From HGM11525 sp036307445 (GTDB lineage: Bacteria > Bacillota > Clostridia > UBA1381), in the NCBI GenBank assembly GCA_036307445.1, contig JAXJXP010000037.1:31665-95664 (forward strand): a stretch of 64,000 nucleotides of DNA. The letters are read 5' to 3'. A program made the translations under genes and the position numbers. This document shows, in pieces, positions 1 through 7,747 of the stretch. Numbering within the stretch: position 1 is the first letter of the stretch; every line of letters starts with the position of its first letter. The notes below the pieces were generated by a model. That model was given only the letters and a program-made list of their open reading frames with translations. It was not told where the DNA came from and did not search any database.

Positions 1-437
1 ACTGTACCCAGATGTGTCTTAACTGCGCAAACTGCACCGTTTTCAACAATCACATCACAAATTTCAGCTTGTTTAAGTTGGAGCAAAGGCTGGGTTTCAA
101 GCCTTCTTTTCATTTCTCTATGATATGTTTTGCGGTCAATCTGGGCGCGGAGTGAGTGTACTGCAGGGCCTTTGCCTCGGTTTAACATTTTTGATTGTAT
201 AAAGGAGGCATCTGCCGCTTTTCCCATTTCGCCGCCGAGTGCGTCGATTTCTCGTACCAAGTGTCCCTTGGCGGTACCGCCGATGCTGGGGTTGCAGGGG
301 AGATTTCCGACTGCATCAAGACTTATTGAAAATATGACTGTACGCATACCAAGCCGCGCTGCCGCTAATGCCGCCTCACAGCCTGCGTGTCCTGCGCCTA
401 TAACCGCTACGTCAAAATTTGCTATTGTGTCCTGCAA
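1..437 (-). CDS. mnmG: MnmG (GidA), tRNA wobble-uridine carboxymethylaminomethyl-modification FAD enzyme, N-terminal part only
   Basis: The minus strand encodes the FAD-binding N-terminus of MnmG. A Rossmann motif reading GAGHAGCEAA lies near residue 12, followed by the family-typical NLPCNPSIGG and the KMLNRGKGPAV segment. The gene runs off the left edge, so only about 145 of roughly 620-630 residues are here. The start is TTG at 437-435: an AGGAGAGG sequence lies just upstream and no ATG precedes the Rossmann motif. The start follows the stop codon of the upstream DUF624 gene by one base, so the two are probably translationally coupled. With MnmE (encoded about 22 kb away), MnmG installs the cmnm5 group on U34 of tRNAs. 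Confidence 0.95.
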   Translation of the reverse strand, partial: MQDTIANFDVAVIGAGHAGCEAALAAARLGMRTVIFSISLDAVGNLPCNPSIGGTAKGHLVREIDALGGEMGKAADASFIQSKMLNRGKGPAVHSLRAQIDRKTYHREMKRRLETQPLLQLKQAEICDVIVENGAVCAVKTHLGT

Positions 438-438
438 A

Positions 439-1341
439 TTATTCCTCTCCTTTGCCTACGCTCGTTGATGTGTTGTCGCTAAATATCTGTTCCTCTGCTC
501 CATCCTCTTTTTGCTCAAGGGTTGACAATATTTTTTTTGAAATTGCGCGTGATGCTGAATACTCTATTGGAAATCTTGCAAGCGAAATTCCGATTATAAA
601 ATCAAGCATCAATATAAGCAGAGGATTAGGAATGAATGTAAACATTACAAAATTTAATGTGACTGCCAATGCAAGCAGAAAAATACACATTGGCATATTT
701 GCTGCTGCAAAGATAAACGCATTTTTAAACAGCTGAACTGTGCTGCTTTTGAAGGTTACCATAAACTGATAAACATATAAATGCATTATAGTATAAAGGA
801 AAGTTATTGTAGTCAGCAGTGAGAGAATAATCATCCATATTAATGAGCCTGAAGCTAAATACTCAGAGAGATAAACACTATATGCAATAACAATTAAAGC
901 TACAAAGACTGTATCGACAATTGAAAGAATAATTCCCTGCTTGAAGTTTTCCTTGAATTTATCCTTGAAGTCGGAAAGAACCCACGTATGTTCTGCTCTT
1001 GTAAAGCATCGTGTTATGTATGCATATGCAGCAGAAGCAGGACCGCTTCCAAACAGAACAAACATCATTACTGCAAACATTGCTCTGATTATCAGGGAAA
1101 TAAATGTAGCCTCATCGGTAACTGCATCGTAAACAAGGCTAACTAAAAAATCGGTTGGTGAAAGGAAAAACATAATCACCATAAAAGGGATACTTGCAAT
1201 AAAGTGAAGCATATTTACCTGCAAAAGCTTCCAAAATTTTCTAAAAAACATTTCGAAGTATCTGAATATACCCTTTTTTTCGGGTGCGTCCTTTGCAACA
1301 CCAGGTCCGGGTTTTGAATAATTATCGCCAAAAAGTCCCAT
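439..1341 (-). CDS. DUF624 (YesL-like) integral membrane protein
   Basis: A 300-residue protein with a soluble N-terminal stretch (GLFGDNYSKPGPGV, typical of clostridial DUF624 proteins) and five to six hydrophobic segments from about residue 35 onward. The C-terminal 40 residues are charged and cytoplasmic-looking. The family's molecular role is unknown; members often sit near sugar-transport genes, which is not the case here. It lies directly upstream of mnmG with a one-base gap. Its promoter probably lies in the palindrome at 1378-1411 shared with the divergent pseudouridine synthase gene. Confidence 0.8.
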   Translation of the reverse strand: MGLFGDNYSKPGPGVAKDAPEKKGIFRYFEMFFRKFWKLLQVNMLHFIASIPFMVIMFFLSPTDFLVSLVYDAVTDEATFISLIIRAMFAVMMFVLFGSGPASAAYAYITRCFTRAEHTWVLSDFKDKFKENFKQGIILSIVDTVFVALIVIAYSVYLSEYLASGSLIWMIILSLLTTITFLYTIMHLYVYQFMVTFKSSTVQLFKNAFIFAAANMPMCIFLLALAVTLNFVMFTFIPNPLLILMLDFIIGISLARFPIEYSASRAISKKILSTLEQKEDGAEEQIFSDNTSTSVGKGEE

Positions 1342-1377
1342 TTAAATCAATGCTCCTTACCGAAAGGTTTTATTTTT

Positions 1378-1411
1378 CTATTGTATCACATTTTGATTTG
1401 TGATACAATAG
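1378..1411. promoter_or_regulatory. Palindromic divergent promoter/operator between DUF624 gene and rluA-type gene
   Basis: Two 13-base arms (CTATTGTATCACA and TGTGATACAATAG) flank an 8-base centre. Because of the symmetry, each strand reads TTGTAT-N17-TACAAT, an acceptable vegetative -35/-10 pair. The same palindrome could therefore drive both divergent genes, each -10 overlapping the other's -35. A repressor operator or a simple hairpin are alternatives. Confidence 0.5.
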
Positions 1412-1442
1412 TAATTAAGAAAAAAGTTATGAGGAAAAGAGT

Positions 1443-2396
1443 ATGCGAGAGATAAAAATAAGCCGTAATGATGCTGGACAGCGTCTTGATAAATTTTTAC
1501 ATAAGCTTATGCCGTCTATTCCTGATTCTATGCTTTATAAGGGTCTTAGAAAGGAATGTGTGCGTTTAAACGGCAAACATACAAAGGATGCAAGTGTAAA
1601 GCTTTTGGAAGGCGACATATTAAAGCTTTATTATAGTGATGAGTTTTTTGAGAAAAAGACAGATGACTCCTATAAAAAGCTTACCCCGAAGCTCACAATC
1701 GTATATGAAGATGAAAATTTACTGCTTACGGATAAGCCTCAGGGACTATGTGTTCACGAGGATGAATCAGGTGAGGGTGCAACCTTGATAGATTATATCA
1801 AATGCTATCTCTGGAAAAAAGGAGAATACTGTCCCGAAGAAGAGCAAAGCTTTGTGCCGGCACTTTGTAACCGTATTGACAGAAATACAAGAGGCATAGT
1901 GATTGCTGCTAAGAATGCGGAGGCACTTCGCATAATGAATGAGAAAATAAAGGAACGTGAAATAGAAAAGTATTATATCTGTGCCGTAGACGGAATTATG
2001 AGCAAAAAGTCAGGCGAGCTTAGAGCTTTTTTGCGACGGGATGAAAAGAAAAAGCAGGTGTATATCTACAATAAACCTGTTCCTGACGGAAAAACAATAA
2101 TAACAGCGTACAAGGTGATTGCCGAGGGGGCAGGCCGTTCGCTTCTTGAGGTGGAGCTTAAAACGGGCAGAACCCATCAGATAAGAGCACATTTTGCATC
2201 AATCGGACATCCTCTTATTGGCGACGGTAAATACGGAAAAAATGAAATAAACAAAGAGGCAGGCATTTTTAGACAGGCGCTTTGTTCGCATAGGCTGAAA
2301 TTTAATTTTAAAACTGATGCGGGGATTTTGGAATATTTAAATGGACGAGAGTTTTCGATTGGAGAGATACCGTTTTATGACCTACTTAAAAAATGA
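1443..2396 (+). CDS. RluA-family 23S rRNA/tRNA pseudouridine synthase
   Basis: A 317-residue RluC/RluD-type enzyme converting specific uridines in RNA to pseudouridine. Residues 1-70 form an S4 RNA-binding domain (DAGQRLDKFLHKLMP). The catalytic domain carries the RluA signature NRIDRNTRGI with the catalytic Asp at about residue 146. It ends with the family-typical RTHQIRAHF and HPLIGDGKYG motifs. Length and motifs look intact. Which uridine it modifies cannot be told from sequence. Its 3' end overlaps pflA by 20 bases in another frame, suggesting co-translation. Confidence 0.93.
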   Translation: MREIKISRNDAGQRLDKFLHKLMPSIPDSMLYKGLRKECVRLNGKHTKDASVKLLEGDILKLYYSDEFFEKKTDDSYKKLTPKLTIVYEDENLLLTDKPQGLCVHEDESGEGATLIDYIKCYLWKKGEYCPEEEQSFVPALCNRIDRNTRGIVIAAKNAEALRIMNEKIKEREIEKYYICAVDGIMSKKSGELRAFLRRDEKKKQVYIYNKPVPDGKTIITAYKVIAEGAGRSLLEVELKTGRTHQIRAHFASIGHPLIGDGKYGKNEINKEAGIFRQALCSHRLKFNFKTDAGILEYLNGREFSIGEIPFYDLLKK

Positions 2397-3138
2397 TGTT
2401 AAAGGAAGAATACATTCTACTGAAAGCTTTGGTACTGTTGACGGTCCCGGAATACGATTTGTTATTTTTATGCAGGGATGTCCTATGAGGTGTCTTTATT
2501 GTCATAATCCTGACACATGGGCATTTGACGGCGGGAAAGAAATGACGACAGGGGAGCTTTTGGAAGAATATGAGAAATGCCGTGCTTTTATGAGCGGAGG
2601 AATTACTGTAACGGGCGGAGAACCGCTTATGCAAAGAGAGTTTGTTACCAAGCTCTTTAAAGAAGCAAAAAACAGGGGAATTCATACTTGTATTGACACG
2701 TCAGGCGCAGGCTTTTTGTCTGAGATGGCAGGAGAGTTTGATGAGCTTATGGTAAACACCGATTTGGTTATGCTTGATATTAAGCATATTGATAATACAG
2801 AACATAAAAAGCTGACAGGAATGGGAAACAGGTCAACACTTGATTTTGCAGAATATGTAAGCAGAAAAGGTGTTGATATATGGTTAAGACACGTTGTTGT
2901 ACCCGGAATTACCGACAAAAAAGAGGACTGGTACAATATAGGACTTTTTGCATCGAAGCTGTCTACACTTAAAGCTGTTGATGTACTTCCTTATCACGAT
3001 ATGGGAAAAACTAAGTATGAAGCGATGGGGCTTGATTATCCTCTTAAGGATATATTGCCGCTTGACAAAAAGGTGGCAGCCGAGGCAAAAGAGATAATAA
3101 TTGAGGGCTTGAAGCAGGGACTGAAGAAAGGCTATTGA
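2377..3138 (+). CDS. pflA: Pyruvate formate-lyase activating enzyme (radical SAM)
   Basis: A 253-residue radical SAM activase that generates the glycyl radical on pyruvate formate-lyase. The 4Fe-4S/SAM motif CPMRCLYC gives cysteines 35, 39 and 42. It is preceded by GRIHSTESFGTVDGPGIRF, diagnostic of PflA, and followed by the SAM-contacting TGGEPL. I chose ATG 2377, which has GGAGAG ten bases upstream, over the in-frame ATG 2341, which lacks a Shine-Dalgarno site and is buried in the preceding gene. No pflB is present in the window, so the partner is elsewhere. A terminator hairpin overlaps the stop codon. Confidence 0.93.
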   Translation: MTYLKNDVKGRIHSTESFGTVDGPGIRFVIFMQGCPMRCLYCHNPDTWAFDGGKEMTTGELLEEYEKCRAFMSGGITVTGGEPLMQREFVTKLFKEAKNRGIHTCIDTSGAGFLSEMAGEFDELMVNTDLVMLDIKHIDNTEHKKLTGMGNRSTLDFAEYVSRKGVDIWLRHVVVPGITDKKEDWYNIGLFASKLSTLKAVDVLPYHDMGKTKYEAMGLDYPLKDILPLDKKVAAEAKEIIIEGLKQGLKKGY

Positions 3139-3165
3139 CATCATAAGATGCAATAGCCTTTTTTT
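3127..3165 (+). terminator. Intrinsic terminator of the rluA-type/pflA operon
   Basis: AAAGGCTATTG pairs with CAATAGCCTTT over a 13-base loop and is followed by a T run. The left arm includes the last codons and stop of pflA. The next gene, on the opposite strand, ends at 3166. Confidence 0.9.
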
Positions 3166-3852
3166 CTATATTATAAGTATTCCTTCCTGCGCATCTATTT
3201 TAATTTCGGTGTTTTCAGGGATAGCATCGCCGTTTATATTAACAGATGTAAGCATTGGAATATCCATCTTATTTGCAAGTATTGCGGTGTGCGAATTTTC
3301 GCTGGTGCTGAAAAGTACAACTCCTGCAATAAACTCTCTTTTTGGTAAAAGAAGCTCGCTTGGAGACAGGTCATCAGCGACAATTATTGACGGCTGGGTT
3401 AATATAGGAAAAGAGCGGCTTTCGTTATTTAATATTGCAATAACCCGTTCGCATATATCAAACACATCCAAACGTCGCTGACTTATATAACTATCGCCTG
3501 AATTGTCGAACATTCCTGCTAATTTGAGACAGGTATCATACACAGCAGCTTCTGAAGAATACATTTTATTATCTATAATTGAGCAGACACTATCGGTGAA
3601 CGTATCGTCCTCAAGCATCATCTGATGAATGTAGAAAATCATAGCGGCTGATTCACCAAGCTCTGCATATGCTTTTTCGTAAAGAAGGGCAAGCTCTTTT
3701 ACGGCTATATATTTTGCAAGACGGAATCGGCTCTTTTCCGATTCTGCGTCTAAGATGGTTCGTATTTCAGGTTTGCCGTGGAGCTTAGAGTATAGCATTG
3801 GTTTTGCAGTAGCAGTGCCTTTTTTGTTTCCGATGCCGTGATATATTTTCAT
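3166..3852 (-). CDS. Stand-alone Enzyme I N-terminal-like (PEP-utilising) protein without catalytic barrel
   Basis: A 228-residue protein matching the N-terminal half of PTS Enzyme I. It opens with a beta strand (IYHGIGNKKGTATAKPML) as in PtsI, then has a helical HPr-binding-like region (about 35-145). A phosphohistidine swivel domain follows with TSENSHTAIL; His188 corresponds to the phosphorylated histidine in EI. The roughly 300-residue PEP-binding TIM barrel is absent. The ORF closes at a normal stop with no downstream remnant, so this is not an obvious truncation. Function is unknown; phosphorelay acceptor, decoy or regulator are possible. It follows the CpXC gene by 13 bases on the same strand. 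Confidence 0.75.
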   Translation of the reverse strand: MKIYHGIGNKKGTATAKPMLYSKLHGKPEIRTILDAESEKSRFRLAKYIAVKELALLYEKAYAELGESAAMIFYIHQMMLEDDTFTDSVCSIIDNKMYSSEAAVYDTCLKLAGMFDNSGDSYISQRRLDVFDICERVIAILNNESRSFPILTQPSIIVADDLSPSELLLPKREFIAGVVLFSTSENSHTAILANKMDIPMLTSVNINGDAIPENTEIKIDAQEGILII

Positions 3853-3865
3853 AAGAAAAGTCCTT

Positions 3866-4525
3866 TCAGCAGCCTAAAAGCTTTTCGGCATACTCTCTGT
3901 CAACCATTTCCCAGTCAAAGCTTACATCCTTCACGCCTGAGCTTTTTAAGGCAGTATGAATTGTTTTGTATGTTTCTGGCGGTGCTTTTGATGTAAATAC
4001 CGCACCGTCGTCAAGATTTCTGACCATTATTTCAATACTTCCGTCCTCGTAACGTTTGCCGAACAGAGCAGATCTCTTGTCTGCCATATCAGGCTCTTGC
4101 AAAAGAACCATAAGCTTTATTACTTCTATTGTTTTGTCGCTTAAGCCACTATCAAAAATCAACAGTTTTTCGAGTAATGTATTGTAATCGGAAACATAAC
4201 GAAGGTTGTATCCTTTTAAGGACTCAAGTTCACCTGATTCCTTTGAGCTGTTTTTAATCGCTTCAAATTGCTTTTGTGAATCCTCGGCATTCTCGGTAGG
4301 CATAAATGATAGCATAAGCTTTTTTTCTTCATCGTGATAGAGAAGAGGGGTTGGAACGATTGCTCGTGCACCGCAGTCGCTGCAGATAAGAACATTAAGC
4401 TCACCCTTCAAAAGTGCCTGCTTTAAATCAGGACTGTCCGATACTGTCAAGGACTGCCACAGAGTAATATCATTAAGCTGTCCGCATTTTGGACAACGAA
4501 GCTTTTCCTGTGTATTAAGACTCAT
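3866..4525 (-). CDS. CpXC-domain zinc-ribbon protein of unknown function
   Basis: A 219-residue protein with the CpXC signature: paired CxxC motifs at C11/C14 (CPKCGQ) and C48/C51 (CSDCGA), expected to bind zinc, followed by PTPLLYHDEEKKLMLSFMP. The C-terminal 120 residues are unrelated to anything I recognise and are mostly helical and acidic. It starts with ATG 4525-4523 and has an AGGAGA sequence upstream. It probably forms a two-gene unit with the Enzyme I-like gene. The family is widespread in Clostridia but its role is not established. Confidence 0.8.
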   Translation of the reverse strand: MSLNTQEKLRCPKCGQLNDITLWQSLTVSDSPDLKQALLKGELNVLICSDCGARAIVPTPLLYHDEEKKLMLSFMPTENAEDSQKQFEAIKNSSKESGELESLKGYNLRYVSDYNTLLEKLLIFDSGLSDKTIEVIKLMVLLQEPDMADKRSALFGKRYEDGSIEIMVRNLDDGAVFTSKAPPETYKTIHTALKSSGVKDVSFDWEMVDREYAEKLLGC

Positions 4526-4668
4526 TAGAATAATCTCCTTTGTAACAATTATAAGTTCATTATATAATTTTTTTATGCAGTTGGCAAGTGAAAAAGAATT
4601 ATTTGATTAAAAAGTAGTATAAAAGACAGGCTTTCTTGCTATTCATAGTATAACAGGAGGTTTTATGT

Positions 4669-5343
4669 ATGGGTTTTTTGCTGGCGCTTATTGAAAAGCT
4701 TCTCTTTTTTGTGGGGTATGTAGGCGGTGGGTCTTTTCCAAAGCCGCTTTCTGCAAAAGAGGAAAGGGAATATACAGAGCTTATGCAGCAGGGTGATGAA
4801 AATGCACGAAAAATACTTATAGAACATAATCTCAGATTGGTAGCGCATATAGCTAAAAAATACGGAAATGACAATAATTTTGATGACCTTGTATCAATTG
4901 GTACGATTGGATTGATAAAGGGTATAAATACCTTTAATCCCGAGAAAAATCCCCGACTTGCAGCGTACATTGCCAGATGTATCGAAAATGAAATTTTGAT
5001 GACGATGAGGAGCAGTAAGCGATTGTCTGCCGAAATTTCGTTAGATGAGAGTATTGGCTGCGATAGCGAAGGGAATAATATGACACTATCGGATACACTT
5101 GCAGTAGATGGTGCAGATGTGGAGGAGGAGGTATCGCTTAGAATTGATTCGGAAAAACTAAGAAAAGCTATTGAAAAGGATTTGACTCCAAGCGAACAAC
5201 AAATTATCTGTTGGAGATACGGCTTAACAGGCGGAAAAAGAAAAACTCAGCAGGAGGTTTCTGAACTTTTGGGTATAAGTCGTTCGTATGTATCGAGAAT
5301 AGAAAAAAAGGCAATTAAAAAACTAAAAAAGAGTTTTGAATAG
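4669..5343 (+). CDS. sigK: Mother-cell sporulation sigma factor sigma-K (pro-form)
   Basis: A 224-residue sigma-70 family factor that directs late mother-cell transcription (coat, DPA synthesis, lysis). The first about 20 residues form the hydrophobic pro-sequence (LLALIEKLLFFVGYVGGGSFP) removed by SpoIVFB in Bacillus. Region 2 follows with NLRLVAHIAKKYG, DDLVSIGTIGLIKGI and FNPEKNPRLAAYIARCIENEI. Region 4 has the HTH TQQEVSELLGISRSYVSRIEKKA. The frame is continuous, so no skin element interrupts it. GGAGG at 4656-4660 supports ATG 4669; ATG 4665 is out of frame. Target promoters with sigma-K boxes are visible elsewhere in the window (15335). Confidence 0.95.
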   Translation: MGFLLALIEKLLFFVGYVGGGSFPKPLSAKEEREYTELMQQGDENARKILIEHNLRLVAHIAKKYGNDNNFDDLVSIGTIGLIKGINTFNPEKNPRLAAYIARCIENEILMTMRSSKRLSAEISLDESIGCDSEGNNMTLSDTLAVDGADVEEEVSLRIDSEKLRKAIEKDLTPSEQQIICWRYGLTGGKRKTQQEVSELLGISRSYVSRIEKKAIKKLKKSFE

Positions 5344-5344
5344 T

Positions 5345-5373
5345 AAAAAAATCGGACTTTGGTCCGATTTTTT
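5345..5373. terminator. Bidirectional intrinsic terminator between sigK and nadA
   Basis: TCGGAC and GTCCGA form a GC-rich stem with a 4-base loop, flanked by an A run on the left and a T run on the right. It can serve the converging sigK (+) and nadA (-) transcripts. Confidence 0.92.
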
Positions 5374-5376
5374 GTG

Positions 5377-6291
5377 TCATATACTAAGCATTCTGTCAAT
5401 ACTCTTTCTTGCGCTGTCTATAATGTCATTGTTTAAAATAATTTCCTCTCCGCCTTTTCCCAAAACGGCATTATACACATCTACAAGTGTTGTAAGACGC
5501 ATATCATTGCACACACAGTTTTTGGAAAGGGGATAAAATTTCTTGCTTGGGTATTCAAACTGAAGATGCTGAACAATGCTGTTATCTGTACCGATGATAA
5601 ACTCATCAGCATCACTTTTGTCAACGTAGCCCATAATAGCGGTTGTACTTCCAGCAAAATCAGCCATTGTGGTTACATCTTTAATGCACTCGGGATGTAC
5701 AAGTAAGAGCGCATTTGGGTGTTTTTCTTTTGCACGCTTTACCTCGGCTGTGGTTATTTTTGTATGTACAGGGCAGCCTCCGTTTATAAAGTGGAAGGTC
5801 TTCTCAGGCACGTGCTTTTCTACCCACGAGCCTAAGTTGCAGTCAGGGATAAAAAGAATTTCCTTTTGCGGTAGCTTTTTTACAATATCAAGAGCGGATG
5901 CAGATGTTACACAAACATCACATTCGCATTTAAGAGCTGCGGTTGTATTTATGTATGCAACTACTGCTGCGTTGGGATATTGTTTTTTGAGCAATTTTAA
6001 TTCCTCAACAGCTAATTGCTCAGCCATTGGACAACCTGCATCGGCGTGAGATAAAAGAACCTTTTTGTCGGGGGATAAAATTTTGACCGTTTCAGCCATA
6101 AACCGTACTCCGCACATTAAAACTGTACTTTGCGGTGCAGATGCCGCCTGCTTGCTAAGTCCAAATGAATCGCCGACAAAATCTGCAACTTCCAGTATAT
6201 CGTGCGTCTGATATGCGTGTGCAAGAATACAGACATCATTTTCTTTCTTTAGTTTAAGTATATTTTCCTGTAAATCTTTCGTGTTAAACAT
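5377..6291 (-). CDS. nadA: Quinolinate synthase NadA (4Fe-4S)
   Basis: A 304-residue enzyme that condenses iminoaspartate with dihydroxyacetone phosphate to quinolinate in NAD de novo synthesis. The three expected cluster-ligand cysteines are visible in MCGVRFMAET, HPECIKDV and CVCNDM. Other family motifs are LAHAYQ near the N-terminus and HADAGCPMA. Length is normal for the type lacking N-terminal extensions. It is transcribed divergently from nadB-nadC-niaR, an arrangement that lets one operator region control the pathway. A promoter on the minus strand lies at 6317-6345. Confidence 0.96.
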   Translation of the reverse strand: MFNTKDLQENILKLKKENDVCILAHAYQTHDILEVADFVGDSFGLSKQAASAPQSTVLMCGVRFMAETVKILSPDKKVLLSHADAGCPMAEQLAVEELKLLKKQYPNAAVVAYINTTAALKCECDVCVTSASALDIVKKLPQKEILFIPDCNLGSWVEKHVPEKTFHFINGGCPVHTKITTAEVKRAKEKHPNALLLVHPECIKDVTTMADFAGSTTAIMGYVDKSDADEFIIGTDNSIVQHLQFEYPSKKFYPLSKNCVCNDMRLTTLVDVYNAVLGKGGEEIILNNDIIDSARKSIDRMLSI

Positions 6292-6316
6292 AATTACCCG
6301 CCTCCGTAATATATGT

Positions 6317-6345
6317 ATTATACTATTTTAGGAGTCAAAAGTCAA
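6317..6345 (-). promoter_or_regulatory. nadA promoter
   Basis: On the minus strand TTGACT (6345-6340) and TATAAT (6322-6317) are separated by exactly 17 bases, 26 bases upstream of the nadA start codon. The -35 abuts the repeated TTTACATA sites described separately. Confidence 0.75.
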
Positions 6346-6350
6346 CAAAA

Positions 6351-6389
6351 GTTTACATAAAAGTTTACATATGTATTGAAATATGTAAA
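6351..6389. promoter_or_regulatory. Candidate NiaR operator between nadA and nadB
   Basis: An inverted repeat TTTACATAT-N8-ATATGTAAA spans 6364-6389. A further direct copy of the half-site (GTTTACATAA, 6351-6360) precedes it. The inverted repeat covers the -35 of the nadB promoter and sits just upstream of the nadA -35. The last gene of the operon encodes NiaR, the NAD-pathway repressor, so autoregulated control from this site is the obvious inference. I cannot confirm the motif against the family consensus. Confidence 0.55.
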
Positions 6390-6404
6390 ATTGTGTGATA
6401 TAAT
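6376..6404 (+). promoter_or_regulatory. nadB-nadC-niaR promoter
   Basis: TTGAAA (6376-6381), a 17-base spacer and a consensus TATAAT (6399-6404). The right arm of the 6364-6389 inverted repeat lies between the two boxes, an ideal position for repression. A near-palindromic GTTAACGTTAAAC follows the -10. Confidence 0.8.
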
Positions 6405-6448
6405 GTTAACGTTAAACTTGATTTATAAACCGATTTAACGGAGGAAAT

Positions 6449-7747
6449 ATGGGAACTGATATACTTATTGTAGGTAGTGGGTGCTCGGGGCTTTACTGTG
6501 CTTTGCATCTGCCAAGAGATAAAAAGATAACAATAATAACAAAGGCTGATGCTGAGAGTAATGACTCCTTTCTTGCACAAGGCGGAATATGTGTCTTGAG
6601 GGACGATAGTGATTTTGACTCATTCTTTGAGGATACGTTAAAGGCGGGGCATTACGAAAATGACAGAGAAAGCGTTAAGATTATGATTAACTCATCCCGT
6701 GATGTTATTAGTGATTTAGTAAGCTACGGCGTGGAATTTTCCCGTGATGAAAATGGCGAGTTTAACTACACAAGAGAGGGTGCACATTCCAAAAACCGAA
6801 TACTATTTCATCGGGATATTACGGGCAAGGAAATAACGAGCAAGCTTTTGGCTGAGGTTAAAAAACGTGATAATATCACTATTCTTGAAAGCACAACCTT
6901 GCTTGATATTATAGAAAATAACGGCGAATGTGTCGGTGCAGTAATTGCAACCAAAAACGGAAGTACAGATGTTATAAGCGCTGAATATACGGTGCTTGCC
7001 TGTGGCGGTATAGGCGGTCTTTACAGACATTCTACCAATTTCAGGCATTTGACCGGTGATGCCATTGCAATAGCGATTGAACACGGTATTGAGCTTAAGA
7101 ATATAAATTACATACAAATTCATCCGACCACTCTATACACCGACAAGCAAACCGACAGGAGCTTTCTTATATCTGAGTCTGTTCGTGGCGAGGGGGCAAA
7201 GCTTTATAACAAGGATATGGAGCGGTTTGCCAATGAACTATTGCCGAGAGATTTGTTGGTTAAGGAAGTAAAACGTCAAATGAAAAAGGACGGTACGGAG
7301 TTTGTGTGGGAGGATTTGAGGACAATTCCCGAAGAAGAGCTTTTAGAGCATTTTCCGAATATCGTCGAGTATTGCAGGGAGCAGAACTATGACGTAACGG
7401 AAGAATGTATTCCAGTAGTGCCTGCACAACACTATTTTATGGGCGGTATCAAAGTAGACCACAACAGTAAGACGTCGATGGACGGACTTTATGCAATCGG
7501 CGAAACTGCCTGCAACGGCGTTCACGGCAGAAACAGACTTGCAAGCAATTCACTTCTGGAAAGTCTTGTGTTTGCCAAAAGAGCGGCATTTAATATGACG
7601 GAAAATCCGAGAGAAGCGAAGGCTTTGCCGCAGATAAATCTTGATAAATATGAAAACAGGGAAGAGCTTAAAGAAAAATACCGTAAGAAAGTCCTTGAAG
7701 AAATAGAGAAAGAAAATAACAAAGGAGATAAAAATGATGTTCGATAA
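6449..7747 (+). CDS. nadB: L-aspartate oxidase NadB
   Basis: A 432-residue FAD enzyme oxidising L-aspartate to iminoaspartate, the substrate of NadA. It has the dinucleotide motif GSGCSGLYCA at residues 7-16, then the family stretches LAQGGICV, GGIGGLYRHSTN, RGEGAKLYN and the C-terminal NRLASNSLLE. It is shorter than the E. coli protein (about 540) because the C-terminal helical domain is reduced, as is common in Clostridia. GGAGG upstream supports ATG 6449. The 3' end overlaps nadC by 14 bases. Confidence 0.95.
   Translation: MGTDILIVGSGCSGLYCALHLPRDKKITIITKADAESNDSFLAQGGICVLRDDSDFDSFFEDTLKAGHYENDRESVKIMINSSRDVISDLVSYGVEFSRDENGEFNYTREGAHSKNRILFHRDITGKEITSKLLAEVKKRDNITILESTTLLDIIENNGECVGAVIATKNGSTDVISAEYTVLACGGIGGLYRHSTNFRHLTGDAIAIAIEHGIELKNINYIQIHPTTLYTDKQTDRSFLISESVRGEGAKLYNKDMERFANELLPRDLLVKEVKRQMKKDGTEFVWEDLRTIPEEELLEHFPNIVEYCREQNYDVTEECIPVVPAQHYFMGGIKVDHNSKTSMDGLYAIGETACNGVHGRNRLASNSLLESLVFAKRAAFNMTENPREAKALPQINLDKYENREELKEKYRKKVLEEIEKENNKGDKNDVR

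Noticed and set aside
4644..4652. CATAGTATA upstream of sigK as a functional sigma-K or sigma-E promoter on its own
   Set aside because: The start would fall inside the Shine-Dalgarno sequence and the -35 spacing is off by one or more; kept only as part of a pattern observation.
4669..5343. A skin-type element interrupting sigK
   Set aside because: The reading frame is continuous from pro-sequence to region 4.
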